Assembly: GCA_949317995.1 (NCBI GenBank)
Contig: OX439044.1
Location: 22,516,733 to 22,580,732 of the forward strand
DNA: 64,000 nucleotides
Origin: Acholoe squamosa
Lineage: Eukaryota > Annelida > Polychaeta > Phyllodocida > Polynoidae
Reading direction: 5' to 3'
Part shown: piece by piece, positions 32,263 to 43,544 of the stretch
How the letters are laid out: the number at the start of each line of letters is the position of its first letter
How positions within the stretch are numbered: the stretch's first letter is position 1
Position numbers and translations under genes: made by a program
Notes under the pieces: generated by a model
Seen by the model: only the letters and a program-made list of their open reading frames with translations
Databases searched by the model: none
Told to the model about the DNA's origin: nothing

Positions 32263-34218
32263 ACCCTGGAGTCAATGCTAGAGCGGCTGTAGCCGCGGAC
32301 CGGGTGAATTCGGATTTTTCAGAAAAAGTCTAAACCACAACCCTGACATTGAATTTTCAGTTTTAGAGGGCATTTGGTGCATTCTGTTGCATTTCTAGAA
32401 CCGGGAACCAAATATAGAAGATACCTACAGGAGTGGTGGAACATGTTTGAAGTTAGGGGTGCCCAACCTCCCATAAATGGGAATTGGGTCGAAAAAAGAC
32501 TAGGCTCTTGGGGCTGTAGCATTGTGTAGGCTCCAGAATTTTTTTTTGAATTTTTACCTATAAATTGCTGTATTCTTGAAGGATTGGGAATGTGTTGAAC
32601 AACATTTTGAAATTTTACTTTGATAAATTTACATATTTTAGGGCATTGTGAGCCTTTAATTTTTTATCTCTCCTTTGGGGGGCCAAACAAACTCTGTCCC
32701 CAGCTTCGGTGGCCTGGGCCCCCAGGCCCCCACACCTCTTCTGCCCCCTGTGCCCTAAACCATGTCTAGGTGTGACACACATTTTGGCAATGGGATCTAG
32801 GCATATCTCAATGGGTTGATAGGATTCGCATGCAAGGCAATGTGAATTTTTAAGTGCGACACTGCAACTTTGGTAATGGGTCTAGAGGCATAGCTCCCAG
32901 GAAAATTTTGGATTTTGTAGGGCATTAATGCATATTGGGAGCTAAACTGACTCATACTTTTCCAGCCACTCCTTAAGGATTGGTGTTATGTGTTTGAGAA
33001 GGAGAACACACTAAAATAGTTAGCTCCTAACCCATCTTTGAAAATGCTGGGATTGGGAAGAATGTGGGGGAGGAGAAAGGCATAGAGACAGATACAGTCC
33101 CTTGCTTCCTCGACCCTTTGATTCCTCGGATCCCTCATTACCTCAGACAGAAGATCTAGCTGTATGTTTTCTACTGTTTTTGGACTTACTTCCTCAGATA
33201 ATTTGCTTCCTCAGACATTTTTTCCTTGCATTTTCCAAATCTGAGGAAGCAAGGGCCGACTGTATTACACTCCCACCACCCCACCTCCAAAAAAAAAGAA
33301 GAAAACAGAAAACAACAAAAAAAGCACAAAACAACCCAGCAGGCAGCTGCTTTATAGGAATGTGGAGGAGGGGTGGCGTCATTTCCCTGAGAAAATCTTG
33401 AAATATAAAGTCAAAACATGCATTCTGGTAACTTTAGGAATCGCTTCATAACTTTGGCTCTGCTGGGATCCCCCTGTGGAGTGGGGACCTTCATGTGAGG
33501 GCATGGAGGAGCAGAATAACTTCATTGGGAGTCCACGAAGGAGGAATTTTCCTCCTTCCATTCTACCAGTGGGCATACCAGATTCGTAAAAGGCGACAAA
33601 CTTGGGGTTTCTTGCTTGAGGTGAGCATGTGGGCAGCTGGTGTCCATATGCGCGGGCCCGGGCGTACATGCTTGCCTTTTGCCATGGGATTCCCCCTCAG
33701 TGAACCACATCTGAGTGATCAAAGGCCGTGGTTTGTCTGGCCCTGTCTATGGGACCAGGCAAATAAAAGAACACTTGCTATCCTTCGAAAAGAGTAGGGG
33801 AATGAAGCCCCGGTAGCGGTTTTCCCCCTCACCCCTCCTCATAGATGCGGTCATTCATCTCATAGATTCGATCATTCATAGATTCGGTCACTGCTGTGTC
33901 GGGCAAGCAGCATATAAATACCTGTCTAGCTGTTTGGACAAGCAGCTTTTAAAAACCTGTCCAAAAAGAAAAGAAAGGACTTGTTGTCCACGAACCACAG
34001 AAATGTCTGCTAACTTTTAAGTACTATTAGTGGACGTAAAATCAACCAAACCAAACCAAACTCTACTGGGAGTATTTGAAAATCTGTCGCCAATTTCAAG
34101 GCCATTGTCGCCACTTTTTGGCTACATGGCGACATTTGCCCAGCCCGCTAGAGTCTCTGTACAGGTGGATTTGCATGAGGATTTTTGTAAATGGAAGTCA
34201 GTGGCTAGTGATCGGTGA
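32263..34218. other. Unrecognised sequence inserted in element 4
   Basis: This interrupts the element-4 RNase H between its N- and C-terminal parts. It has poly-A/poly-C microsatellite-like DNA around 33,270-33,330 and GATTCG/TCATTCAT short repeats near 33,840-33,890. No coding sequence is recognised. Confidence 0.4.
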
Positions 34219-35083
34219 CTACAGTGAAATGACTGCCCAGTACATACAGATGATATCGCTCACAGCGGAAAACAACTCCAAGTCTTCTCTCTGGGAGTAT
34301 CTCTGTTCCCCTGGAGACAGTGCTCTACTTGCAAAACCAATCAAAACATTCTCTCCGTTGATCTTCTGTGTCAATATCACTCCCAGACCAACCGGACTTG
34401 CGTAGACAATGATGTCAGTCAGTTTGTCTGGATCGTAGTTGCGGGTTACTGTATCTTCATGCAAGGACTGCTTCAGCTTTTTGAAAACAGCTTCTTTTTG
34501 TTTACCCCAATTCCACTCAACGTCCTTCTTGGTAAGCTCTCTCATAGGCTCAGGCCCCCCCCCCCAAAAAAAAAAAAAATGTTGGATTTCCGGTAACATG
34601 CTCCAAAATGTTGAGGTCGGTAGGTCAGATTTTTTTTAGATTTTTTTTTTAAGTATCTCAGGCCTCATATATTCAAACTTTGCTAGGTTTTCACTGGTTA
34701 TTACAACAAAGGATCGTTTCCTGTATGAAACGATAGTAAAATATGTGGATATGTTTCGAATAAAGACCCTGAGATAAAAATTTGAAAAATGTTAAAGAAT
34801 TGAAAAAAAAATTTGAAAAATCTGAAAATAATTAAAAAAACTTCTTAAGTAGGCCTCTTTTAGCTGAGGTTGGTCGGGTGACCAGGACCTTTTTTTTTGT
34901 TGGCCAAAGTAATTGTTGCATAGTGCTGGATGAACCATGCACAGTAATTTGCCATACAAAGCAGAGAATGTACCTCAGTTGGATTCTCTGGAGCATCAGC
35001 TTCATTGAGGGCAGCAACGTAGCTTTTTGGTTTAGCTTTTTGGTTAGGCATTTGCTGTGATAACCATATTGAAGATGTGCCAT
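34219..35083 (-). pseudogene. Element 4 RT end and RNase H start
   Basis: Minus strand. NPTEVHSLL.MANYC..FIQHYATIT (34,890-35,000) is the RT thumb/connection of gypsy Pol. VEWNWGKQKEAVFKKLKQSL and YASPVGLGVILTQ...FASRALSPGEQRYSQRE (34,280-34,540) are the RNase H start. About 250-300 bp of T-rich sequence separates them. Stops and indels are frequent. It is the upstream part of the Pol whose integrase lies at 17.8-19.0 kb. Confidence 0.75.
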
Positions 35084-35492
35084 GTGACCATGTTATTTGG
35101 AAATTCTGAAAATATCCAGAGATATCTACAATATGGTCTTTATTTCATCTCAATTGATAAAAGGAAGTCCTAAAATGTTCTTGTTTAAAGTTGAATTAAC
35201 TCACCATTTTTTAGAATATGTATGCCATGTTATCACTAATGCTATCTCCCTTATCAAGATAGATAGAGACAATCAGGATTCCATAATTTTCTGCCCATAT
35301 GCTTACCTCTTAACACCACTACTTGGCTTCTGGTAGGATTCCAACAATATTTGAAAAATAATGACACCCCCTAAAGACTGAAAATCAGCTTAAAATGCCT
35401 TGGTAAATGAAGAGTACCCTGGGTGGTTGTATTCTTTTTCTGTATGAAGTTATTTTTATGGAATTTATATGATTTATTCAATTCTAAAATAT
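35084..35492. other. AT-rich flank between element 4 and element 3
   Basis: No gene or repeat recognised. It ends where the element-3 LTR begins (TGTAGGGG at 35493). Confidence 0.4.
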
Positions 35493-35508
35493 TGTAGGGG
35501 TATGGTAT
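35493..35508 (+). repeat. Element 3 5' LTR, first 16 bp (split)
   Basis: TGTAGGGGTATGGTAT is the start of an LTR of the element-3 family. The solo LTR on the minus strand begins with the same sequence bar one base. The LTR resumes at 48475 (GTATTTACAC) after element 2. The GTAT shared by both edges is the element-2 target duplication. Confidence 0.85.
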
Positions 35509-35976
35509 TGTAGTGTTCTACCCCTCGATGTTCAATCGAATCTTTCGATAAACAACGAAGAACAGCTATTCAGGTTCCAGTTAAAACTTTATTGTCTAAT
35601 AACACATAGGCATCAGCCGTTCTCGATCACAGTTACAGGTGGCAGAGTTTGAACTCTAAATCAGGTTTGACACTAGGCCTTCTAGTGTCTACAGTTGATA
35701 TTCCACATACGCCTCCTCTGTGCAGCAGCACAGAGGAGTACTAGAATATGGTAGCCGGGCAGCCACCAACCATCGCTCACGATGGTCAGACGGGGCTGGA
35801 CTGACCCTGAGGAAGGCCGTACAACGGCCTTATATACACCGGAGTCGAGGGCCATGTGACCAAGTGGTGACGTGGCGCTGGACTCCAGCGCCCCCAGGCG
35901 TCGGGTAATAGAGGTGCTCTCGACGTCGCCCACGAGGACCACGAAGGTACCTCGAAGACGACGCGGGACCACCACA
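35509..35976 (-). repeat. Element 2 3' LTR
   Basis: 468 bp. It differs from the 5' copy at about six bases, including CACGTG to CATGTG in the promoter-proximal E-box. Confidence 0.93.
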
Positions 35977-35988
35977 CCACCCCCCACT

Positions 35989-36570
35989 AGACTGAAACGA
36001 GGTCTCTGAAAATTCAGAGACCCCGGATCAGTCTAAACAATTAGATAATAATATGAACTACTGGATCTGTCGACATAGTCGACAGAAACAGTAGAGGAAT
36101 ATATTGAAATATAGTTTCTACTGTACTGTAGAAAAAAATTATTATCACAGTTAAATTATAAGGCGTTGCTCCATCCAACGTAGGAGACCAGTGTCGAAAC
36201 ACTGCTTCACAACCTGCTCCTGGTCGATCCGAGGGAGGCACGACCGGGTATGGCAACCGGGGTCGTGTCGTTTCCTCCCTGTCTCGTTGAGAAGCTCCTT
36301 CCAGCGTAGGAAGCCCATCGATAGTGTACAGTTCTACTATGATGGTCCTTCGACCGTGAGGCCGAGGATGTGTGGCACCACCGGGCCCTAAGACCAGGGT
36401 GGCGTCGGATCCACACAGCTTCGCAGGGAGGTCCGGGGACAGGAAAGGTACCCCCACTCGTGGAGGGTACACCGTCGTCCGGGAACGAGTTCCCGGGGGT
36501 TCCGTGCTGACATCGAGACTCTGTTCAATGTCAGCGATCCAAGCTAAAGAGGAGGAGCAGTAGTATCATA
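35989..36570 (-). other. Element 2 3' untranslated region
   Basis: Between the ORF3 stop and the polypurine tract. No conserved coding sequence is seen. Confidence 0.5.
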
Positions 36571-38571
36571 CTACTGATCCTCCGAGATGGACCCTGTAGC
36601 GGCGTCGATTTCGGCCTGCTCTCCGTCAGTGCGCTCCTCCTCATGTGAAGCGCTGGCGGCTAGCTGGCCCGAAAACGTCGGCGACTCCGGCAATGGGGCC
36701 TCACGGTCCATTGTCGTACTCCAAGCCTCGTTAGAGGTCTCGGGTGCATCCCGGGAGTCCCCCTCAGCATCTGAGTGGAGAACGGCCGAGTCTGCTGAGT
36801 CGCTTCCGTCGTCGTCGTCGCTCTCCTGACCATCGGGGTCGTCCTTGTCTCCCTGGTCAGGGGGAGGCGTTGGAGAATGATCGACGACATCGACGTCCCC
36901 GTCTATATCCATCGACTGTTCCGCCTCGGCAGGTTCTACTGCTTGGGCGGAAGCCGACGGGTCCGGGCAGACGGCTACATTCGCCGGGGCCAGAGGTGTG
37001 ATGCCATGAAGATCCGGATGGATCCTCGGTGACACCACTCTCTGGACCGGTGGCGGTGTAGGCTCGGTGGTTCCCGAGAGGGTTATCAAGGGAACCGAGG
37101 AGGAAGACGGGTCTGCTGGTGGGTAGACGGAGGCACCGAGAGACCTACCCGGGGTGTCAGGCTTGTCCTGCACCACCTGTTCTCGGCCCAACATCATCAT
37201 AGCCGAGCTCAGACTGTCCATTTTTGGAGACAATTCTCTCAACGGATTCGTCTGAGCCGCCAGCGTCCTGACGTCAGGGACCACTCCACCCTCGACGAGG
37301 TACCTCTGCGCTTCGCGGGAGGGCTCGGTTCGAACGGGCTTCAGGGTTCGGACGCCATGGTGCTTGTCCTTCATCCATTCCGAGAGTTGGACCCCGAAGA
37401 CTCTGAAGAATTCGCAGTCGATTTCCTCCCAGCCTTCTATGATACTATCCCTCTTGGTAATATCATATTGGGCCTGTGACTCAAAGTTATTGAGACGCGT
37501 TCGGACATCGGTCAGACGAGAGTCCATCTCCATCTGAACGGTCTGGCGCGCCTCATCCCTAAGAGCCGGAAGGAGCTCGTTACGGATGGCCATGTTTGTT
37601 CTATCAAACAGGCCGAACAAGTAGGCACTCGCTTCCTCACGAAATGCCTCACCGAACTTGTCGATAGCAGGGCTGCCTGTCATCTGTAGAAGTCCCTTAC
37701 AACGTTCCACGAACGTCTTCGGGACCTCACGTTCGACGCCATCGCCGTAGGCAGGCTGTGCCAACTCCCAACGCAAGGTTGCTGTCGGGGTGTCGGCGCC
37801 TGTCACAACGTTGGAGAAGCTAGCTCCTGCTGCCGAGGTCAGTGTCGCGCCTCCCACGTGAACACGCGGCGTGGCAGCTGGGGTGCTGTCCTCCGCCGCC
37901 GCAGGGGGTTTGACAGGGGGAGACGAGTTGGTGGTTACCTTGGGTTGCCGATCACGACCACTCCGGGATTCCACCGTCTTGCCTCCAGTTTTAGCACCAC
38001 TGGTGCTTGGTTTGGCTGAACCGGTCGAAGCAGTCTTCGACTTTTTAGGAGCCGGGGCTGGGGCGGCTTTCGATGCCTTTTCGGGCTTCGAGGGAGCAGC
38101 CTGCGGCTTAGGCTTCTTAGGTTCAGTCGAACCGGCAGACTTCCCAGCTTCTGTAGAGTGGGGCCTCTTGTTCCCACTCGTAGAAGCTGTCGGTCCTGGG
38201 TCCCGAGGACGACTGGCCTCCCGCTTCTTCCGTTGCTCTACCCTGAACTCGGGGTAGGCACCGTAGAAAGCGGGCATCAGTTCCGGTCTGATATACAGGC
38301 GCTTCGTAGACGGGGGTGCGGGGGCCATCCGCATCCAGTGTCTAGTCGGCGCGCCTGTCTTTTCATTCCGTTCACACTTTCCAACCAGTGTCTCCACTAG
38401 TTGGATAGCGCCCTCGGCGTTGTACTTATGGGGCTGCTTGTACGACTTGAGATGACGCGCCATCAAGCCCCTTCGTGAAGTCACGAAAGGAGGAGAGGTC
38501 GGGTCATCAGGGTCCTGATAACATGGAATGGTCTTTTCCACCTTAACACAACCGAACTGCGGACGGATGGC
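36571..38571 (-). CDS. Element 2 ORF3, C-terminal two thirds
   Basis: The in-frame continuation of 38572-38946 past a TGA at 38572-38574; the first ATG is at 38541. It opens with the second finger-like cluster (CYQDPDDP...RRGLMARHLKSYKQPH). Long Lys/Ala/Pro-rich basic linkers and acidic patches follow. A helical segment comes next (YLFGLFDRTNMAIRNELLPALRDEARQ, EMDSRLTDVRTRLNNFESQ) with CEFFRVFGVQLSEWM at about 37,370-37,410. The FF-x-x-FG-x-x-L-x-x-W core matches ORF3 of element 1 and, more loosely, element 3. The tail is acidic and low-complexity. No membrane segment. Function unknown. Confidence 0.72.
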   Translation of the reverse strand, partial: AIRPQFGCVKVEKTIPCYQDPDDPTSPPFVTSRRGLMARHLKSYKQPHKYNAEGAIQLVETLVGKCERNEKTGAPTRHWMRMAPAPPSTKRLYIRPELMPAFYGAYPEFRVEQRKKREASRPRDPGPTASTSGNKRPHSTEAGKSAGSTEPKKPKPQAAPSKPEKASKAAPAPAPKKSKTASTGSAKPSTSGAKTGGKTVESRSGRDRQPKVTTNSSPPVKPPAAAEDSTPAATPRVHVGGATLTSAAGASFSNVVTGADTPTATLRWELAQPAYGDGVEREVPKTFVERCKGLLQMTGSPAIDKFGEAFREEASAYLFGLFDRTNMAIRNELLPALRDEARQTVQMEMDSRLTDVRTRLNNFESQAQYDITKRDSIIEGWEEIDCEFFRVFGVQLSEWMKDKHHGVRTLKPVRTEPSREAQRYLVEGGVVPDVRTLAAQTNPLRELSPKMDSLSSAMMMLGREQVVQDKPDTPGRSLGASVYPPADPSSSSVPLITLSGTTEPTPPPVQRVVSPRIHPDLHGITPLAPANVAVCPDPSASAQAVEPAEAEQSMDIDGDVDVVDHSPTPPPDQGDKDDPDGQESDDDDGSDSADSAVLHSDAEGDSRDAPETSNEAWSTTMDREAPLPESPTFSGQLAASASHEEERTDGEQAEIDAATGSISEDQ

Positions 38572-38946
38572 TCAATGCTCTTCAACCAAGTGTCGAGCAT
38601 ACCTGCCGTCTGTCGCATATACGCGAGGGGGGAACCCCTTACGTGTGCAGTTCTCGAAAGCACACTGCTGCCCCGGATTGAAGATGTGCCATGCGAATCC
38701 AATCCGCTGTCGTTCGGGCAGCGACACCCCCGACGAGTCTGAGGCATTCGTGATATTCTCGATCATCGAGACATACCAGTCAATGGCATGACTATGGTCC
38801 GAATACCATTCCTCGTCGTCACTACCATCCTTCCCGACGAGACTAGGGAGTACCACTTGACCGTTCTTGCGGTAGTCCTGAAGCTTGGTCAGTGGCCTGT
38901 CATCGACGTACGTCGTTTGGCAGTGATCGCTGACAGCCGCTTCCAC
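38572..38946 (-). CDS. Element 2 ORF3, middle part with first zinc finger
   Basis: Contains the acidic DGSDDEEW block and CAFENC...RYARHLVEEH, equivalent to the first finger of element 1 ORF3 (CPFESC...RFARHIVEHH). It is joined to the N-terminal part by a frameshift near 38,900-38,950 and to the C-terminal part by an in-frame TGA. Confidence 0.7.
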   Translation of the reverse strand: MEAAVSDHCQTTYVDDRPLTKLQDYRKNGQVVLPSLVGKDGSDDEEWYSDHSHAIDWYVSMIENITNASDSSGVSLPERQRIGFAWHIFNPGQQCAFENCTRKGFPPRVYATDGRYARHLVEEH

Positions 38947-39545
38947 TCGTCGACAGCCTTGGCCGTGTCTGGGGGTGAGGATACGGTGCTCTCCACGGCA
39001 CCGGCATCGACCTCCGACGGCTCGGTTCCAGGTTCCGGTGGTGCAGTAGACTCGCTACTCCTTTCCCGGGCTGGAGCCTTCTTGGCTGCGGATTCCTTCT
39101 TGCTACCTTCCTTCTTGGGCACCTTAGGGATCTTGAAGTCTTTCAAGGTACCCTTAGATGCCTTCGATTCAGTGGGCTTCTTGCCCTTAGAACCTGAAGG
39201 GGTAGCACTTTTCGATGGAGCAGGTGTCGACGGCTTGTCGACCTCCATCTCGTCGGGGGAGGAGTCCCTCGAGGCGGCAGCAGCTGCGACTTTCAAGTCG
39301 CGCTTCTGCTGCTTAGAAGCCTCTTTCGCCTTCCGGCGGAGCTCCTTCTCCCGCTCCTGGGACTCGGCCAAGGCTTTCTGTGCTTCCTCGATCTGCTTCA
39401 AAAGGGCAGCACTTTTAGCCGAGGTAGACTCGAGCTCTTGCTCGGGTCTGGTCCTCTTGGACTTCTTCTTCTTCTTCTTCTTCTTCTGCGACTTGTGGCT
39501 CGCCGAAGAGCTGTACCCTGACTGCTCGTCGGACGAGGACCCCAT
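38889..39545 (-). CDS. Element 2 ORF3, N-terminal part
   Basis: The first in-frame ATG is 39545 with a strong context (ACCATGG); the frame is open further upstream without ATG. It has a Ser-rich start, a poly-Lys run, a predicted helical segment (LLKQIEEAQKALAESQEREKEL), then Lys/Ser/Pro-rich linkers. It leaves frame near 38,950. Confidence 0.65.
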   Translation of the reverse strand: MGSSSDEQSGYSSSASHKSQKKKKKKKKSKRTRPEQELESTSAKSAALLKQIEEAQKALAESQEREKELRRKAKEASKQQKRDLKVAAAAASRDSSPDEMEVDKPSTPAPSKSATPSGSKGKKPTESKASKGTLKDFKIPKVPKKEGSKKESAAKKAPARERSSESTAPPEPGTEPSEVDAGAVESTVSSPPDTAKAVDEWKRLSAITAKRRTSMTGH

Positions 39546-40494
39546 GGTTCTTCCTGAACTGCTGGGTTCCACTAGAGAGAGAGAAGACTCCGGGTCTCGA
39601 ACCGTACTCAGACGGGACGAGACTTCGAAGAGAATCTTCGAGGTATTTCGATCCGCACTCTGGCGGGTCGAAGCCTCGATGGTGCCTTCGATGTACCTCG
39701 AACCGCTCTCAGGCGGCTTGAGGGACCGAAGACTGGAGCCTCGAGAGAACACGAACCTGCGCTCACGCAGGTCGTGTCCCTCGACGCTTAGGCAGGGGAG
39801 ACCTCCTACACTCAGGTAGGAAGTCCCCGGGGCGGAGTATACCAGCTGGAATAAGCTAGGCTTAGTCCAGCTAATCTGCGTCCGACTCTCACGAGAAGGG
39901 CCGCAGATGTGACCTCCGAGGTGTGCGGCGCGGCCTTTTATCCCTGTGGCGCACGCCTCTGATTGGAGGAAGGGCCTACGTGACCGAGGAGGGCAAACCC
40001 TATTGGTCCACAGCGCATCACGCCATGACCAAATAAGGTAATGCTCAAAAAATAGAACGACTCACTCTCCCCTCACCGTCACGCTCTGGTTCTCCAGTCG
40101 CAATGTTTGCATATGCCGTTATTTCCTATGCGGTCTATGGGTTCCAACACTATTAACATGGGTAATTTGGGCACCCCCCCCTTCATCAGACTACCGGGAT
40201 TAAAAAAAAATGGTTCCAATATGGATCTACCCTTCGGGCAGAATCCACCAGCCTATGCTGGGAACCCATCCTCACAGTCAGAATAAAAGTCGGAGGCCCC
40301 ATACTTCCATGCTTCTAGCATCAGGTTGTCTCAAACTAAGAGGCAATCGTATGACTTCTCGTTGTGTAATTTTTTATTCACCATCGGCTTCACGTCCACA
40401 GACAGATTTACCCAAGAACGGCACCTGTTATTTTAAAGCCTCGTTAAAAACACAGGTTAGTAAAGCTGCTGCTTAGTATTGTGCGAATCGTCGA
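39546..40494 (-). other. Element 2 pol-to-ORF3 spacer
   Basis: About 950 nt without recognised conserved coding sequence. Part of it is an upstream open extension of ORF3 lacking ATG (to 39752). Confidence 0.45.
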
Positions 40495-43287
40495 TTACTG
40501 AGTAGGGTTTAATCTAGGACTTTTCCTGATTCTAACCTTTACTATAGGAACGAGTGTTGAGCCCTGGGGCGGGTTACTATCACCCCCTCCTAGCCCGCCG
40601 TCCTTTGATGTGGCCGGGCCGACCGGGCTATTAACCCGTTTCCGTCGGCGTCTGCCTCCCATCACTTGTGACGGTGTGGATGTAGGAGCCAGAGTGTTTG
40701 CTCTGGATTTCCTTTCATCCTCGACACTCGCTGACCGTTCCTTTGATGAGCCTTGGCGCTTAAGCCTCGCTCGAGTCATAGGTCCGGACTGGAGTGACTG
40801 ATCTTTGACTTCAATCGAGACGTTTCGATGTGAAGTTTGTTCAGTCGTTCGCACCTTCGAGGGGGGGTCGGGCTTCCGACATCCCTTCAAAGGCTGTTTA
40901 GATGCTTTCGACTTATCTCGACAGGCCGGTCGACCACGGCGCCGTTTTGATGGTTTACTGGCATCCAACACCTCCACCTCGCTCAGTTTTCGAGCCCTTT
41001 GCTGTCGTTTTCGATGACCCTGCGTAGTTTGTTTTTTAGACTGAACTTCCGGCCGCAACCTTTCAATCTCTATTTCGACCTGTCCAGAAACAGACTTAGC
41101 CCTTTTCGTAGCCTTACGAGAAGGTGAATCATCATCAAGTTGTGGTTGCAACAACTCGACAGTTTGTGATAGCTCTATGCCCAACCACCGGCGCACTCTA
41201 TCGACATTGCTCTTTTGCAACCGTCCGCGGGATGATCGAAGTAATAATGTCGACTCAGAGAGGACAGAATCTACTACGAACGGTCCATCCCAGTTGGGGG
41301 CAAGCTTCATAGCTGCTTGGGGGGTGTGGTACCTCACCACCTGTTCCCCAACTGAGTATCTTCTCTGCTTTAGCCCATAGTCATACCCGACCTTCTCGCG
41401 TTCCGCAGATTTACCTAGGTTTTCTCTTACCATGCTGTAACTCTCTCTCAATCGGTCACGAAGTTGTTCCACGAAAGTGACGGAACAAGGGACTTCGAGT
41501 GGGTTCTCGATTGAGCCGAAAATCACATCCGCTGGCATGAGAATTTCTTCCCCGAATACCATCATATTTGGACTGCATCCAGTAGAACTGTGCTCAGAGC
41601 TGTTATATGCGGACACCACATATTTAGCCTGTTCATCCCAGTCGTCCATATGTTTGTCTACCAACATAGTCAGACTCTGAATCAATGTTCTATTGAACCT
41701 TTCCACCTGACCATCGCTCTGTGGTCTGTATGGATTGGTTCTCTGTTTTACAATCGTCAAATATTCACACATCTCAGAGAAGAGTCGAGACTCAAATTCT
41801 CGACCTTGGTCGGAATGCAGAAGCAACGGGACTCCAAAGGTCAAAACCCATTCGTCCACGAAGGCCTCTGCACAGGTCTCTGCCGTGTGATTTGGTAGGG
41901 GAATAGCGCGTACATACTTGGTGAAGTAATCCTGGATTACTAACATGCAAGTATTCTTGTTTGGCGTGGGTGCAAATCCCGAGATGATATCCATAGCTAT
42001 CCTCCCGAATCTCACCCCGAACAACTCTTGGTGCAGAGGAGACTTACCCATGCCCTCGCCGGGCTTTACCAGGCAACAGGTAGGACAATGCCGAACCCAA
42101 CGACCTATGTCCTTTCCCATTCCGGGCCAGTAATATCTCCTTTTCACTTTTTCGAGCGTTCGTTTACGACCAAAATGTGCCGCTGTTCGGTGCCCATGGC
42201 AAAAGGAGAGTACCTCGCCCCTCAGTTGGCGTGGTACAACTACTTGAATCGTGCGTCTAGCCCGACCCGCCTCGACTTTCCAGCGACACAACAAGCCTTC
42301 ACGGAAGGTTAATAGAGGCCATTGCCCTACTAATTTCCGTACCTCGGTGCTCTCGATTGATACATCAGGCCTAGTGGGTTTAGCCCCCTTAACTAGCCAT
42401 TCAGCAACTCGTTTGATGTCGGTGTCCACTTTCTGAGCATCAATGAGTTCATCGAGAGACCAAAATGCAACACCCACCCGGCTGTCTACTAAACCACCTA
42501 CAACTGCCAAAACAGCATTATGACTGCCACAGTCTGTGCAATCCGACCTCTGGCATAGCCGCACAGGGATACGACTAAGACCATCGGCGTTTAGATGCTT
42601 GGCCCCACTTCGATGTTCGATCTTAGAGTTTTCGAGACCGAACTCCGAAAGGTGGGCCAGCCACCTACCCATCATTCCTTCAGCCTCTTTGAAATTCAGG
42701 AGCCATTTTAAAGACGAATGATCGGTGCGGATAGTGAAGTTACCACCATAGAGGTAGTGCCTAAACTTCCTGGTGTACACGACAACCGCCAGCAGTTCCC
42801 TTTTGGTGGTGCAGTAGTTTCGTTGTGTTTTACTTAGAGTGTTGCTAGCAAACGAGATCGGGACCTCTGCTCCATCCTGCACTTGGGATAGAACAGCCCC
42901 GATCGCGGTATTACTAGCGTCAGTGTCCAAGATAAAACGACCGTCGGGTGTGGGGAATCGAAGCACAGGTGTCTCCCTGAAACTTCGTTTTAACTCGGCA
43001 AAGGCATGTTCGGCTCTTTCCGTCCACGCGAATGCCTCGTAACGACCTCTACTACCTTTAGGTTTTTGGATCACTAAGTCCTGTAAAGGGCTTACGAGTT
43101 CCGCGAACCCCGGGATGAACTCTCGGTAGTAGGAACAAAAACCAATGAAGGATCGAATTTCCTTCACTGTAGTGGGCCTAGCCCAAGTCGTTACATCGCT
43201 AATTTTCCCCGGGTTGGCTTCTATACCCTGTTCAGACACGATTCGGCCGAGGTACTCGACTGAAGTCCTAAACTTTTTAGGTTTCAA
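40495..43287 (-). CDS. pol: Element 2 Pol: RT end, RNase H, integrase
   Basis: 930 residues open from just after a TGA in the RT. RT thumb (EYLGRIVSEQGI, RSFIGFCSYYREFI), RNase H with LDTDAS, KRELLAVV and HLNADGLSR. Integrase HHCC (HGHRTAAHFGRKR, CPTCC), catalytic D in IAMDIIS, D in LHSDQGREFES and E in DGQVERFNRTL, all present; GPF module WDGPFVVDSV. The long basic tail has an AT-hook-like KRRRGRPACRDK and ends VRIRKSPRLNPTQ. This is the most intact integrase in the window. Confidence 0.93.
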   Translation of the reverse strand: MKPKKFRTSVEYLGRIVSEQGIEANPGKISDVTTWARPTTVKEIRSFIGFCSYYREFIPGFAELVSPLQDLVIQKPKGSRGRYEAFAWTERAEHAFAELKRSFRETPVLRFPTPDGRFILDTDASNTAIGAVLSQVQDGAEVPISFASNTLSKTQRNYCTTKRELLAVVVYTRKFRHYLYGGNFTIRTDHSSLKWLLNFKEAEGMMGRWLAHLSEFGLENSKIEHRSGAKHLNADGLSRIPVRLCQRSDCTDCGSHNAVLAVVGGLVDSRVGVAFWSLDELIDAQKVDTDIKRVAEWLVKGAKPTRPDVSIESTEVRKLVGQWPLLTFREGLLCRWKVEAGRARRTIQVVVPRQLRGEVLSFCHGHRTAAHFGRKRTLEKVKRRYYWPGMGKDIGRWVRHCPTCCLVKPGEGMGKSPLHQELFGVRFGRIAMDIISGFAPTPNKNTCMLVIQDYFTKYVRAIPLPNHTAETCAEAFVDEWVLTFGVPLLLHSDQGREFESRLFSEMCEYLTIVKQRTNPYRPQSDGQVERFNRTLIQSLTMLVDKHMDDWDEQAKYVVSAYNSSEHSSTGCSPNMMVFGEEILMPADVIFGSIENPLEVPCSVTFVEQLRDRLRESYSMVRENLGKSAEREKVGYDYGLKQRRYSVGEQVVRYHTPQAAMKLAPNWDGPFVVDSVLSESTLLLRSSRGRLQKSNVDRVRRWLGIELSQTVELLQPQLDDDSPSRKATKRAKSVSGQVEIEIERLRPEVQSKKQTTQGHRKRQQRARKLSEVEVLDASKPSKRRRGRPACRDKSKASKQPLKGCRKPDPPSKVRTTEQTSHRNVSIEVKDQSLQSGPMTRARLKRQGSSKERSASVEDERKSRANTLAPTSTPSQVMGGRRRRKRVNSPVGPATSKDGGLGGGDSNPPQGSTLVPIVKVRIRKSPRLNPTQ

Positions 43288-43544
43288 CTTCAGTCCTCAT
43301 GCCCGAATCCTGTTGAAGACTTCTGCCAGATTCGCCATTGCTTCATCTGTCGTTTTGCCAAGACGATGATATCATCGAGGTAAACCAGGCAACTTTTACC
43401 TAGCAAACCTCTCAACATCTCCATCATTCGCTCAAATGTGGCGGGGGCGTTACACAAACCAAACGCCATTCGGTCGAACTCGTAGAGCCTCCTCTGGTAG
43501 GAAAAAGCGGTTTTCTCGACGTCGTCGGGGTTCATCCCGATCTG
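43288..43544 (-). pseudogene. Element 2 RT palm, shifted
   Basis: RT segment [20 protein letters not shown]...[15 protein letters not shown]...[11 protein letters not shown], including the catalytic YLDD. It follows a TAG at 43545-43547 in a position that is Trp in elements 1 and 3 (QSGYW). A one-base loss after YLDDIIV shifts the frame, and a TGA then precedes GLKLKPKK. Confidence 0.85.

Noticed and set aside
33102-33401. 99-codon ORF in the 32.3-34.2 kb insert
   Set aside because: Crosses simple A/C-rich sequence; no homology and no splice signals.
38788-39819. 343-codon plus-strand ORF opposite element-2 ORF3
   Set aside because: It lies antisense to the N-terminal and middle ORF3 coding regions, whose homology to the other elements is clear. 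Long antisense ORFs are expected from the Ser/Lys-rich codon composition.
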